DNA from: DASQZT01 sp035638575
GTDB taxonomy: Bacteria > Acidobacteriota > Terriglobia > Bryobacterales > Bryobacteraceae
DNA length: 64,000 bases
NCBI GenBank assembly: GCA_035638575.1
Contig: DASQZT010000132.1
Coordinates: forward strand, 141,409-205,408
Direction: 5' to 3'
A program made the position numbers and the translations under genes. Below are positions 29,418 to 38,250 of the stretch, piece after piece (positions within the stretch are counted from its first letter, which is position 1; every line of letters starts with the position of its first letter). Below the pieces are notes generated by a model that searched no databases, was not told where the DNA came from, and worked only from the letters and a program-made list of their open reading frames with translations.

Positions 29418-30858
29418 CTACGCTGTCATTCACGAAAAAGCCGAGTGCTTCTACGACCGGTACGAGCGCAAGGCGGAGCTGCAGCACCAGACGCACTACT
29501 GTCCCGGCTGCGGCCACGGCATCGTAACCAAGCTGCTGGCCGAGGCCATCGACCAGTTGGGAATCCAGGACCGCACGGTGCTGATCAGCCCGGTGGGGTG
29601 CTCGGTATTCGGGTATTACTACTTCGACGTGGGCAACGTGCAAGTGGCGCACGGCCGCGCGCCGGCGGCGGCCACCGGAGTCAAGCGCGCCCGTCCCGAG
29701 AGCATCGTGGTGGCCTACCAGGGCGATGGCGACCTGGCGGCCATCGGGACCGCGGAAATCATTCACGCGGCGAACCGCGGCGAAGGCATCACCGTGATCT
29801 TCGTCAACAACGGCATCTACGGGATGACGGGCGGGCAGATGGCGCCCACCACACCGCTGGGGAAGAAGAGCACCACGACGCCCAACGGCCGCAGCGCGGC
29901 CAACGACGGCTATCCTATCCACATGTGCGAGCTGCTCAACTCGCTGGAGGCGCCGGTGTATATCGAGCGCGTGGCGCTGGGCAGCAACAAGCAGATCATG
30001 AACGCGGCGCGGGTGGTGAAGAAAGCGCTGGAGAACCAGGTCAAGGGGCTCGGATTTTCCTTCGTCGAAGTGCTTTCGCCGTGTCCCACGATCTGGAAGC
30101 TGACGCCGCTCGAGGCCCAGGCGTTCGTGCGCGACGAGATGGCCAAGGAGTTCGGAGTGGCGAACTACCGCGACCGCACGAAGGATGCGGTGCCCCGTAC
30201 GGCGCCACCGCCGGTGCCATGGGGCACGGGCCTTCCCGACTGCGGCGGTCTCGAGGCGGCCGCCACTCCCGCGCTGCCGCTCGACGCCCGCATCAAGGTT
30301 GCCGGCTTCGGCGGACAGGGCGTGCTGATGCTGGGCGAAGTGCTGGCCGAGGCGGGCCTGGAGTCCGGCTACGAGGTTTCGTGGCTGCCCTCCTACGGAC
30401 CGGAGATGCGCTCGGGGACGTCGAACTGCCACGTGCGGCTGGCGAGCCATCCGATCGATTCGCCGCTCGTTTCGAAGCCCAATGTCCTGCTGGCCCTGAA
30501 CGAGCCCGCGCTGCGCAAGTTCCTGCCCACGGTGGAGCCGGGCGGGACCATTTTGTATAACGCCGAAACGCTGCCGGACGATTGCCGGCGGCCGGACGTG
30601 CGCATGGTGGCCAAGCCCTTCACCGAGATTGCCGACGAACTGGGCAGCTCGAAAGTGGCCAACATGGTGGTGCTGGGCGCGCTGCTGGAGGCCACCGGCC
30701 TGCTGGAACAGGAGCAGGTGGACGCGGCGCTGCGGCGCATCGTGAAGAGCCAGCGCTGGTTCGACCTGGACCAGAAGGCGCTGGAGCGCGGCCGCGAGGA
30801 GATCCGCGGGTCGGCCGAGATGATGATTCAGGGCGACGACTACCTTTGGGGCGTCTGA
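29410..30858 (+). CDS. vorA: 2-oxoacid:ferredoxin oxidoreductase, fused beta (TPP-binding) and gamma subunits, VorA-VorC
   Basis: Residues 1 to about 275 are the beta subunit, with the TPP-site words THYCPGCGHG, VGCSVFGYYYFD, AYQGDGDLAAIG and NNGIYGMTGGQMAPTT. A short linker (about 255-290) leads to the gamma domain: IKVAGFGGQGVLMLGEVLAEA, PSYGPEMRSGTSNCHV and KVANMVVLGALLEATG. The two are usually separate polypeptides; here they form one 482-residue chain. No cluster-binding Cys motif beyond the beta subunit's own CPGCG is needed, since the ferredoxin gene precedes vorB. The frame upstream of 29410 belongs to vorB. Confidence 0.88.
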   Translation: MASYAVIHEKAECFYDRYERKAELQHQTHYCPGCGHGIVTKLLAEAIDQLGIQDRTVLISPVGCSVFGYYYFDVGNVQVAHGRAPAAATGVKRARPESIVVAYQGDGDLAAIGTAEIIHAANRGEGITVIFVNNGIYGMTGGQMAPTTPLGKKSTTTPNGRSAANDGYPIHMCELLNSLEAPVYIERVALGSNKQIMNAARVVKKALENQVKGLGFSFVEVLSPCPTIWKLTPLEAQAFVRDEMAKEFGVANYRDRTKDAVPRTAPPPVPWGTGLPDCGGLEAAATPALPLDARIKVAGFGGQGVLMLGEVLAEAGLESGYEVSWLPSYGPEMRSGTSNCHVRLASHPIDSPLVSKPNVLLALNEPALRKFLPTVEPGGTILYNAETLPDDCRRPDVRMVAKPFTEIADELGSSKVANMVVLGALLEATGLLEQEQVDAALRRIVKSQRWFDLDQKALERGREEIRGSAEMMIQGDDYLWGV

Positions 30859-31229
30859 GGGTGAAGCTCCGCCCGTTTCAGCCAACCAGCCAGGAACAGC
30901 GCCGCGATGACCACCGCGGGGCCGGCTATGACCAAAATCCAGTTCAGCTTGACGGCCACCGGCAGGTGCCTCGGCAGGACCGTCCACACGTAGAACGTCG
31001 CGGCAGCGGCATACAGCACCGCGCCGATCCATTCCCACCGCCAGGCAAACACCAGGATGATCAGCAGAACGGCGGTCGGCCTCAGATGCATGGCGAGGGC
31101 GAGCGCGGTTTGCCAGAAGCCAAGGCCCTCGCTGAATACATCCAGGGCGAACAGGCTGATGAACGCAATGAACGCGATTGACAGCGTGCGCGGCGTCCAG
31201 AACAACACGCGACCAGAGAGTTGAGTCAT
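30840..31229 (-). CDS. Four-TM membrane protein, 129 aa
   Basis: This short integral membrane protein has four hydrophobic segments (about residues 15-33, 37-60, 65-85 and 95-118) and a basic, His-containing C-terminus. It has no catalytic motifs; the family is a small uncharacterised integral-membrane family. Its 3' end overlaps the vorA-vorC gene by 19 bp tail to tail. Two operator-like palindromes sit 34 bp and 100 bp upstream of its start, so it may be under repressor control. Confidence 0.75.
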   Translation of the reverse strand: MTQLSGRVLFWTPRTLSIAFIAFISLFALDVFSEGLGFWQTALALAMHLRPTAVLLIILVFAWRWEWIGAVLYAAAATFYVWTVLPRHLPVAVKLNWILVIAGPAVVIAALFLAGWLKRAELHPQTPQR

Positions 31230-31262
31230 ACTGCCTCCTTCTCCCCTCGCTCCAAGTCTAAC

Positions 31263-31286
31263 AAACCGTATGCATGCATACGGTTT
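31263..31286. promoter_or_regulatory. Perfect 24-bp palindrome, operator-like (copy 1)
   Basis: The palindrome is perfect over 24 bp, with core ACCGTATGCATGCATACGGT (31265-31284) and outer AA/TT pairs. This is the size and symmetry of a TetR-family operator. It lies 34 bp upstream of the start of the four-TM membrane protein (minus strand) and is repeated imperfectly 65 bp away. No regulator gene is adjacent. Confidence 0.7.
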
Positions 31287-31329
31287 TTCGCGGTGCCTTT
31301 GATGAAAACAAATGACTTACTGAAAGACT

Positions 31330-31349
31330 ACCGTAAGCATGCGTACGGT
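31330..31349. promoter_or_regulatory. Imperfect palindrome, operator-like (copy 2)
   Basis: ACCGTAAGCATGCGTACGGT differs from a perfect palindrome at one base pair and shares 18 of 20 bases with copy 1. Its centre is 65 bp from copy 1, about six helical turns, so two repressor dimers could bind on the same face. The surrounding 31230-31693 region has no gene I can support. Confidence 0.6.
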
Positions 31350-31693
31350 TCCGCGGCCGCTTCCGCTATCGGAATTCCCGCATCACTGAACCCATACACA
31401 CTTTACCATCCGCTCCGAAATTTCCAGGCTTCGAAATGCGCAGCCAGGTCCGGATTTCAGACCGGCGGAGGGGCTGGCTGCCTGCCGTAATATCAACCGA
31501 ATCAACCTATTACCGGCATTGGCAGGCAGTGTCTCCCGGGCCGCGAAAAAATATTCCGATCGTGTGTGACCGGGATTTCCGGCTGCTGCCGGTTGGCGGC
31601 AAAAGGTCATAATCGCGGTTTCGACGGAACGTTTGAGGGATGATGGCCTCTTTTCCCCGTGCCTGACGCTAAGTAATATGAACGGAGTAACGT

Positions 31694-33571
31694 ATGCGTT
31701 ACCTTCTCCTGATCGCACTTACCGCAGCTATTACGCCTTACGTTCCAGCGTCCGAAGTGTCGAGGCCGCCGACCGTGTCGTTTGACGGCGCGGGCCGCAC
31801 TAAAGATGAGGTTCCGGCCCTCAAGCCCGGAGAGAATCTCTATTTCAACTTGCCAAGTGGAATCACTCCTACCTACACCCTTACCTACCAGTTCTCCGAC
31901 GAGATCGGTAACGGCAAGGTTCTGCGATGCTCCCTCCCCCAAACATACACTGGCCAACCGGTTCCGATACCGAAGGAAATCCAGATTCAGCGGACGGGAC
32001 CTAACGGCAAGATCACTGAGAACAGAAGTGTGCGCGCCATTTACTTCAATCTGACAGGTCCGATTCCACCTGCCATCGGCGACAATGCCAAGCTCGATGA
32101 ACTCAATGGCCAATTGAGATATTATTCGAATCTCAACTGGCCGCTTTCCTGGGAGCAGAAAAAACTATTCCAGGACCAGATCGCCGACAAGAACGAGCGG
32201 ATCGCCCAAATCCAGGAAGAGATCAAGGCTTACACCGGCATGTCGCTGAGTGTCGCGGTATCGGCTATCGACGAGCGCCAGCGGGCGATTCGGGATCTGC
32301 GCAGCCAGATCAAGGATCTTCAGAAAACGATCGACAATGCCGGCTTGCAGGACCAGGTGGACACGTTGACAAAGCAAGTGGCCGAACTGACGGCCAAAAT
32401 ACAGAGCACAACGAAGCCGCAGTTATTGCGCGCGGGCGTCCTTGTGGTGGGAGAGGAGCGAAAGCCGGTCTATTACACGCTCAACAGCACCGGCGACGCA
32501 TCGGCGCCCTGGCTGCTGAAGCGTTTCCAAAAGTTCCCGGTTTTCACAACGAACGATATCCCGTATGTCGTGGTTCTCGGCCAGCGTTACAACCAGGACC
32601 CGCAGGCTCTTCGCGCCACGTTCGCGTCGAAAGCGGGTACGTACATCGATGCCGATCCCGTTCGGCCGCTTGTGACTCAAGCAACGGCTCCGAGTGGCGG
32701 CCAAAAAGCTCTTTTTAAGGTAGAGGCAGAGCCTCCATCCTGTACCGCCGGCGATCCGCCGACATACGCCTACGTCGACCGCGTGCTTCAGTTCACCGAC
32801 CGCCTGGCGGGCGAAACCATCTATTCGGTCTCAGTGAGCGGCTATGGCGTCGCTACCACGACCGATACTGTCACCGTGGTCAAGGGCACCACTCCGACCA
32901 CCCAGCAGCAGACCGTGACTGCAAAGACAAGTCTCAAGCCCCTCGACGGCGACGCGTGGCCCCAGGTTCACTCGCTATACCGGTATAACCTGGCGACCGG
33001 TGTAGTCTGGAGTACGGTCCGCACGCCAAGTTTTTCCCGTGCCGCTACGGGGAGTTATCTCCCCGACGGATGCGACCCTACTATGAGTGTGGCCACTACG
33101 GGATCGACCACGAGCACGACCACCGGCACCACCACCGGCACCACCACCACCACAACAACCTCTCCGAGTACGATGATCACCACCACATGCACGCCCACGT
33201 ACCAAACGCTTCAGGTTGCCGGCGGGCCCCGTATCCTGCCGGTCCTGATGTTCAGTTACTACTGGACCAAGCGCGACACGCAAACAAAGGGCGGATCGTG
33301 GAGTTGGGCCTTTCCCGTGCCCACAATCGGCCTGTCGCTCACCAGCCCCGCCGATGACTTCTTCCTGGGCGGCTCAAGCGAATTCAAGTTCTTGCGCAAT
33401 GTGCAACTGGTCTACGGGGCCCATTTGGGCCGTGTGCCGAAACTCGGCACCAATGGTTTCCAGAACCCCATCGACAGCACTGCGCCGCAGACCACTACTT
33501 CGTTGCACGTGGGCTCATTTGTGGGCTTGACCTTCAATCTCGATTTCCTCAAGGGCCTGTTTAAACCGTAG
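31694..33571 (+). CDS. Large secreted protein with coiled coil and Thr-rich linker, 625 aa
   Basis: A signal peptide (RYLLLIALTAAITPYVPAS) precedes a beta-rich domain. A coiled coil at about residues 155-240 follows (QKKLFQDQIADKNERIAQIQ and DLRSQIKDLQKTI). After a middle beta domain there is a Thr-rich stretch (about residues 475-505) and a C-terminal part that looks like outer-membrane beta-strands, ending LHVGSFVGLTFNLDFLKGLF. I do not recognise the family. An outer-membrane-anchored protein with a periplasmic coiled coil is the best reading. The ribosome binding site is CGGAG before ATG 31694. Confidence 0.78.
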   Translation: MRYLLLIALTAAITPYVPASEVSRPPTVSFDGAGRTKDEVPALKPGENLYFNLPSGITPTYTLTYQFSDEIGNGKVLRCSLPQTYTGQPVPIPKEIQIQRTGPNGKITENRSVRAIYFNLTGPIPPAIGDNAKLDELNGQLRYYSNLNWPLSWEQKKLFQDQIADKNERIAQIQEEIKAYTGMSLSVAVSAIDERQRAIRDLRSQIKDLQKTIDNAGLQDQVDTLTKQVAELTAKIQSTTKPQLLRAGVLVVGEERKPVYYTLNSTGDASAPWLLKRFQKFPVFTTNDIPYVVVLGQRYNQDPQALRATFASKAGTYIDADPVRPLVTQATAPSGGQKALFKVEAEPPSCTAGDPPTYAYVDRVLQFTDRLAGETIYSVSVSGYGVATTTDTVTVVKGTTPTTQQQTVTAKTSLKPLDGDAWPQVHSLYRYNLATGVVWSTVRTPSFSRAATGSYLPDGCDPTMSVATTGSTTSTTTGTTTGTTTTTTTSPSTMITTTCTPTYQTLQVAGGPRILPVLMFSYYWTKRDTQTKGGSWSWAFPVPTIGLSLTSPADDFFLGGSSEFKFLRNVQLVYGAHLGRVPKLGTNGFQNPIDSTAPQTTTSLHVGSFVGLTFNLDFLKGLFKP

Positions 33572-33655
33572 CCTGCTCGGACGAGGGTCGCCGACCCGGT
33601 AGTACACTGGATTCGGACAGACGCAAAACCAATTCAGAAGCGGAAGGGCATCTTT

Positions 33656-34564
33656 ATGATGACGATCGATCGCCGCAAATTCCTGACCCGGTCCGCCGGC
33701 CTCGCGGCCGCGGCCGCTATTCCCGCGCCAGCCATTCCGGCACCGGCCAGGGTCTCGCGGGAATCCGGAGTCAAGCTCAAACTGGGACTGAACGCCTACT
33801 CCTTCGACAGGCCCCTGCGCGAGGGCGGCATGACCCTCGCGGATACCGTCCATTTCTGCGCTCAGCACGGTGTCGACGCCCTGGACGCGACCGGATACTA
33901 CTTCCCCGGTTATCCCAACGTCCCAACCGACGAGTACATCTACAACCTGAAGCGGACCGCCTTCGTCAACGGCGTCGCCATCAGCGGCACCGGCGTGCGC
34001 AACGACTTCGCCGTGGCGGACGAAACCGCGCGCAAGAAGGACGTGCAGTTGGTGAAGGACTGGATCGTGGCCGCGAGCAAACTGGGCGCGCCGGTGATCC
34101 GGGTCTTTTCCGGCGCGGCGCGTCCCAATGGGCATAGCTTTGACGAAGCGCTCGAATGGATGGCGGCCGATTTCAAAGAGTGCGCGGCGTTCGGCAAACA
34201 GCACGGCGTGATGATCGCGATCCAGCAGCACAACGACTTTCTCAAGACGGCCGCCGAGACCATCCGCGTGATCGACACGGTGGGGTCCGATTGGTTCGGC
34301 TGCATTCTGGATATCGGCAGCCTGCGCTCGGGCGACCCATACGCCGAGATCGAAAAACTGGTGCCCTACGCGGTGTCGTGGCAGATCAAGGAGAACGTCG
34401 GGCGCGACGGCAAAGAGGAGCCCACGGACCTGGCGAAGATCAAGGCGATCATCGACCGCTCCGGTTACCGCGGCTATGTGCCGTTCGAGGCGTTGGGCGG
34501 CGGCGATCCGCGGGTGAAGGTGGCGGGCTTCCTGGAGAAGATCCGCACAGCCTTCGGGTTGTAG
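33656..34564 (+). CDS. Tat-exported sugar phosphate isomerase/epimerase-like protein
   Basis: The 302-residue protein starts with a twin-arginine signal (DRRKFLTRSAGLAAAAAIP), so it is likely folded before export to the periplasm. The rest is a xylose isomerase-like (AP endonuclease 2) TIM barrel: GLNAYSFDRPL, QHGVDALDATGYYFPGY, IAIQQHNDF, CILDIGSLRSGD and YVPFEALGGGD, with several Glu/His/Asp metal-ligand candidates. Such proteins act on sugars or inositol derivatives in soil bacteria; the substrate is unknown. GGAAGGG lies 7 bp before the ATG at 33656. The gene is monocistronic. Confidence 0.88.
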   Translation: MMTIDRRKFLTRSAGLAAAAAIPAPAIPAPARVSRESGVKLKLGLNAYSFDRPLREGGMTLADTVHFCAQHGVDALDATGYYFPGYPNVPTDEYIYNLKRTAFVNGVAISGTGVRNDFAVADETARKKDVQLVKDWIVAASKLGAPVIRVFSGAARPNGHSFDEALEWMAADFKECAAFGKQHGVMIAIQQHNDFLKTAAETIRVIDTVGSDWFGCILDIGSLRSGDPYAEIEKLVPYAVSWQIKENVGRDGKEEPTDLAKIKAIIDRSGYRGYVPFEALGGGDPRVKVAGFLEKIRTAFGL

Positions 34565-34603
34565 CCGCGACCAGATCGCCGTCCCACGTGGTAATTTGGA
34601 CGC

Positions 34604-35911
34604 ATGCGTACGATACTTGGGGCGCTGCTGCTGGCTTCGCTGCTGGGCGCCCAACAGGACACGCGGACCAGCACACTGGCCAACGGGATGAAGGTGATCG
34701 TCCAGGAAGATCACGGAATTCCCAACGTGGCGATGTACTTCTTCTATCGGATCGGGTCGCGCAACGAGCGGCCTGGCGCCACGGGGCTCTCGCATTTCTT
34801 CGAGCACATGATGTTCAACGGCGCGAAGAAGTACGGCCCGAAGATGTTCGACAAAATGATGGACAACAACGGGGGCAACAACAACGCGTACACCAGCAAC
34901 GACGTGACGGTGTACACGGACTGGTTCCCCAGCTCGGCGCTGGAGCTGATGTTCGACATGGAGTCGGACCGGATCCGCGACCTGGCGTTCGACCCGAAGA
35001 TCATCGAGAGCGAGCGGGGCGTGGTGTATTCGGAGCGGCGCTCGTCGGTGGACAACAGCAACATGGGCATGCTGCGGGAATTGGCGATGGCCACGGCGTT
35101 CGAGGCGCACCCGTATCACTGGCCGGTGGTGGGATGGCCTTCGGACATCGAGTCGTGGACCATGGACGATCTGAAGAATCACTTTCGCATGGGATACGCG
35201 CCGAACAACTGCGTGATGGTGATGGTGGGAGACGTGCGCTTCGACCAGGTGATGGGGCTGGCGCGCAAGTACCTGGAGCCGATTCCGCGCCAGGAGCCGC
35301 CTCCGCCGGTGCGCACGAAGGAGCCGGCGCAACTGGGCGAGCGGCGCGTGACGCTCTCCAAGCCGGCGCAACTGCCGTTGCAGATGGTGCTGTTCCACGT
35401 GCCGGAGACGAAGAACCCGGACACGCCGGCGCTGCAACTGGCCGGTACGGTGCTGACGCAAGGGCAAAGCTCGCGGCTGTACCAGCGCATGGTGGACCGC
35501 GAGCAACTGGCGCTTTCGGTCGGCGGCGGCGTGCCGCAGGCCCTGGACCCGACGCTGTTTCAGTTCATCATCCAGCCGCGGTCGGGCGTGGACCCGGCGG
35601 CGACCGAGAAGGCGCTTTATGAAGAGCTGGCGCGGCTGGGGAGCGAGCCGGTTCCGGAGGCGGAGCTGCGGAAGGCCAAGAACCAGATGCTGGCGGCCTT
35701 CTACCGGTCGTTGAAGACCATCGAAGGACGCGCCAACCTGTTGGGGACGTACGAGGTTTTCCACGGCGACTATGCGGCGCTCTACGACACCGACAAACGG
35801 ATCGAAGCGGTGACGGCGGCGGATGTCGAGCGCGTGGCCAGGCAGTATTTCACGGCGAAGAACCGGACTGTGGCGACGCTGGTTCCGGAGAAGGCGGAGG
35901 TGGGACAGTGA
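34604..35911 (+). CDS. M16 family zinc metallopeptidase, catalytic subunit
   Basis: The 435-residue protein begins with a short signal-like segment (RTILGALLLASLLGAQ) and has the inverted zinc motif HFFEHMMF (HxxEH) near residue 64. The downstream Glu ligand lies in IESERGVVYSERR. The C-terminal M16C half has PAQLPLQMVLFHVPETK. With the next gene it makes the usual two-subunit peptidase, in which one partner carries the zinc site. It is probably periplasmic. The next gene overlaps by 4 bp (GTGA). Confidence 0.93.
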   Translation: MRTILGALLLASLLGAQQDTRTSTLANGMKVIVQEDHGIPNVAMYFFYRIGSRNERPGATGLSHFFEHMMFNGAKKYGPKMFDKMMDNNGGNNNAYTSNDVTVYTDWFPSSALELMFDMESDRIRDLAFDPKIIESERGVVYSERRSSVDNSNMGMLRELAMATAFEAHPYHWPVVGWPSDIESWTMDDLKNHFRMGYAPNNCVMVMVGDVRFDQVMGLARKYLEPIPRQEPPPPVRTKEPAQLGERRVTLSKPAQLPLQMVLFHVPETKNPDTPALQLAGTVLTQGQSSRLYQRMVDREQLALSVGGGVPQALDPTLFQFIIQPRSGVDPAATEKALYEELARLGSEPVPEAELRKAKNQMLAAFYRSLKTIEGRANLLGTYEVFHGDYAALYDTDKRIEAVTAADVERVARQYFTAKNRTVATLVPEKAEVGQ

Positions 35912-37284
35912 AACGGCTGATGCTGGCGATGGCCCTGTGCGGAGGGCTGGCGGGGCAGGTGAAGCTGCCTTCATACACGCGGGAAGTGCTGCCCAACGGG
36001 ACGGTGGTTTACCTGGTGCAGCGGACCGGGCTGCCGCTGGTGAGCTTCCGGGTGCTGGTGAAGGGCGGGGACGAATCGGCGCCGGCCGCAATGGCGGGGC
36101 TGCCGGAGGTTGCGGCGGAGCTGCTGCGGCGCGGCACGGCCACGCGCGGGGCGACGCAGTTCGCCGAGGAGCTGGACGGGCTGGGCGGAACTTTCATGGC
36201 CGGGACGGACGAACAGGCCACCACGATCTCGGCGGAGTTCCTGAAGAAAGACTTCGACCGGGGGTTGGCACTGGTGGCGGACGCGGTGCTCAACGCGGCG
36301 TATTCCGAGGAGGAGGTGCGCAAGGCGCTGGGCCGGCGCGTGGACGCGCTGAAGTCGATCAAGGACAATCCGGGCGCGGCGATCACGCAGTACTACCACA
36401 ACTTCTTTTTCGGCAGCGCGCACCCGTACGGGCGCGTGCCGGACGAAGCGTCGCTCGATCGCATCCGCCGCCAGGACATCATCGACTACCACAAGCGGCA
36501 GTACGTGGGGCGCAACCTGGTGGTGATCGTGGCGGGGGATTTCGACCCCGCGGCGGCGAAGGCGCGGGTGGCGGCCACGTTTGGCGCGGCTCCCCCGGGC
36601 ACGGCTTATGCGTGGATGGAAGACAAGCCGCCGGCGGCGAGCGGCACGCGCGTGCTGCTGATCGACAAGCCGGATGCCACGCAGACGTATTTCGTGATCG
36701 CCCAGCCGGGCGTGCGGCGGGCGACCGCGGACCGCGTCCCGCTCGGCCTGGTGAATACGCTGTTCGGCGGGCGCTTCACGTCGATGATCAACGACGAGCT
36801 GCGCGTCAACTCGGGGCTGACCTACGGCGCGAACTCGCGGGTTCAAATGGCGCGGCTGACAGGCGGGCTGTACATCAGCTCTTACACCAAGACCGAGACC
36901 ACGGAAAAGGCGATCGACCTGGCGCTGGAGGTTCTGAAACGGCTCCACGACCAGGGGATCACGGCCGAGCAACTCGCTTCCGCCAAGGCGTACACCAAGG
37001 GCACATTCCCGCCGCAGCGCGTGCAGACCGCGGACCAGATCGCCACCGTGTTGGGCGAGCTGGAGCTGTTCGGCCTGGGGCGGGACGAAGTGGACGAGTT
37101 CTTCGCGCGGGTGGATGCGGTGACGCTCCAGCAGGCCAACGACGTGGTGAAGCGCTACTACCGCACCGAAAACCTGACGTTCGTCCTGCTGGGCAACGCA
37201 TCGAAGGTACGCAGCATCGCGGCGAAGTACGGGCCGAACGTGGTGGAGCGGACCACCAAGCAGCCCGGCTGGGCGGGCATGTAG
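35908..37284 (+). CDS. M16 family peptidase, non-catalytic partner subunit
   Basis: The 458-residue protein has the same M16/M16C fold, signal peptide and length. The HxxEH position reads LPEVAAELLRRGT, so the zinc ligands are absent. The glycine-rich substrate loop region (NTLFGGRFTSMINDELR and GLTYGANSRVQ) is intact, as in the supporting subunit of heterodimeric M16 pairs. It is translated from GTG 35908, overlapping the stop of the catalytic subunit. The pair is predicted to clamp and degrade peptides in the periplasm. Confidence 0.93.
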   Translation: MKRLMLAMALCGGLAGQVKLPSYTREVLPNGTVVYLVQRTGLPLVSFRVLVKGGDESAPAAMAGLPEVAAELLRRGTATRGATQFAEELDGLGGTFMAGTDEQATTISAEFLKKDFDRGLALVADAVLNAAYSEEEVRKALGRRVDALKSIKDNPGAAITQYYHNFFFGSAHPYGRVPDEASLDRIRRQDIIDYHKRQYVGRNLVVIVAGDFDPAAAKARVAATFGAAPPGTAYAWMEDKPPAASGTRVLLIDKPDATQTYFVIAQPGVRRATADRVPLGLVNTLFGGRFTSMINDELRVNSGLTYGANSRVQMARLTGGLYISSYTKTETTEKAIDLALEVLKRLHDQGITAEQLASAKAYTKGTFPPQRVQTADQIATVLGELELFGLGRDEVDEFFARVDAVTLQQANDVVKRYYRTENLTFVLLGNASKVRSIAAKYGPNVVERTTKQPGWAGM

Positions 37285-37299
37285 CGGCGGGCGCTCGAT

Positions 37300-37863
37300 A
37301 TGCCGGTAATCGTCTCCATGCTTCGCGGCGTGAACCTCGCGGGCCACAAGAAAATCGGGATGGACGCGCTGCGGAAGCTGTATGAGTCGCTGGGGCTGCG
37401 CGACGCGCAGACCTTCATTAACAGCGGCAACGTCATCTTCCGGACCCAGGGGCGGAACCTCGCGGCGCTGTCCCGGCGGATCGAAGACGCGATCGAGCAG
37501 AGCTTCGGCTTCCGCTGCGACGTCATTGTCCGCACCATCCCGGAGCTGAGAGATGCGATTGCGGGAAACCCGTTCGCGGGGCGGAGCGGCATCGAACCGG
37601 GCAAGCTCGCGGTAACGTTCCTGGCCTCCGATCCGGGGCAGGAAGCGCGGGAAAAGGTGCTCCGGATCAAAGCCGATCCCGAGGAGGTCAGGATCGCCGG
37701 CCGCGAGCTTTACATTTACTATCCCAACGGCATGGCGCGCCCAAAACTGACGTGGCCGACGCTCGAGAGGATCCTGAAGACCTCCGGAACGGCCAGAAAC
37801 TGGAACACCGCGAGGAAGCTGCTGGAGATCGCCGAGGGGATGGAGAAGCCAGTTTCCTGTTGA
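37300..37863 (+). CDS. DUF1697 family protein
   Basis: The 187-residue protein shows the family words VSMLRGVNLAGHKKIGMDAL, LGLRDAQTFINSGNVIF and KLTWPTLERIL. The family is common in soil bacteria and has no known role. The gene is close behind the M16 pair (15 bp) and could be in the same operon. Its stop codon overlaps the -35 box of the PadR 3 promoter. Confidence 0.9.
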   Translation: MPVIVSMLRGVNLAGHKKIGMDALRKLYESLGLRDAQTFINSGNVIFRTQGRNLAALSRRIEDAIEQSFGFRCDVIVRTIPELRDAIAGNPFAGRSGIEPGKLAVTFLASDPGQEAREKVLRIKADPEEVRIAGRELYIYYPNGMARPKLTWPTLERILKTSGTARNWNTARKLLEIAEGMEKPVSC

Positions 37864-37899
37864 CATCCAAAAGGAAGAGAGCCATACTCCTCTTGGATG
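37860..37899 (+). promoter_or_regulatory. Leaderless promoter inside a palindromic operator of PadR gene 3
   Basis: TTGACA (37860-37865), a 17-bp spacer and CATACT (37883-37888) lie 8 bp before ATG 37897, exactly as at PadR 1. The operator is CATCCAAAAGGA (37864-37875) with TCCTCTTGGATG (37888-37899), 11 of 12 paired, with a 12-bp spacer. The right arm ends in the start codon. The -35 box overlaps the stop codon of the DUF1697 gene. Confidence 0.8.
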
Positions 37900-38241
37900 C
37901 CTAAAGAAGATCCCAAATCCGAGATCCTCCAGGGGACGCTGGACCTGATGGTGCTGAGCACGCTGGAGACCATGGGGCCGCAGCACGGGTTCGGACTGGC
38001 GAAGCGAATCCAGCAGATTTCGGGCGGCGCCCTCGACCTGAACCAGGGCACGCTGTATCCGGCGCTTTTGCGGCTGGAGCAGCGGGGGTGGATCGAATCG
38101 CGGTGGGGCGCCTCCGATGCCAACCGGCGCGCGAAGTTCTACGAGATCACGCGCAAGGGGCGGAAGCAGATCCGGAAAGAGTCGGACGACTGGGCGCGCA
38201 CGGCCGCCATCATGGAGCGGTTCGTGCGGCTGGCCGAGTAG
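37897..38241 (+). CDS. PadR family transcriptional regulator 3
   Basis: The 114-residue PadR protein (MPKEDPKSEILQGTLDLMVL, then NQGTLYPALLRLEQRGWI) matches the other two copies in length and plan. Its permease target, ADOP 3, starts 9 bp downstream but is broken. The regulator itself is intact. Autoregulation through the overlapping palindrome is inferred. Confidence 0.94.
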   Translation: MPKEDPKSEILQGTLDLMVLSTLETMGPQHGFGLAKRIQQISGGALDLNQGTLYPALLRLEQRGWIESRWGASDANRRAKFYEITRKGRKQIRKESDDWARTAAIMERFVRLAE

Positions 38242-38250
38242 GGGCGTGCG

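Noticed and set aside
29176..31038. 620-codon minus-strand open frame opposite the VorA-VorC gene
   Set aside because: Antisense shadow; the plus-strand gene has strong motifs throughout.
33100..33190. Thr-rich DNA repeat (accacc-like) as a functional repeat or CRISPR-like array
   Set aside because: It is coding low complexity (Thr linker) with no spacers or palindromes. No CRISPR array was seen anywhere in the window.
33515..36091. 858-codon minus-strand open frame opposite the Tat protein and M16 peptidase genes
   Set aside because: Same shadow effect; no signal, motif or ribosome binding site, and the plus-strand genes are well supported.
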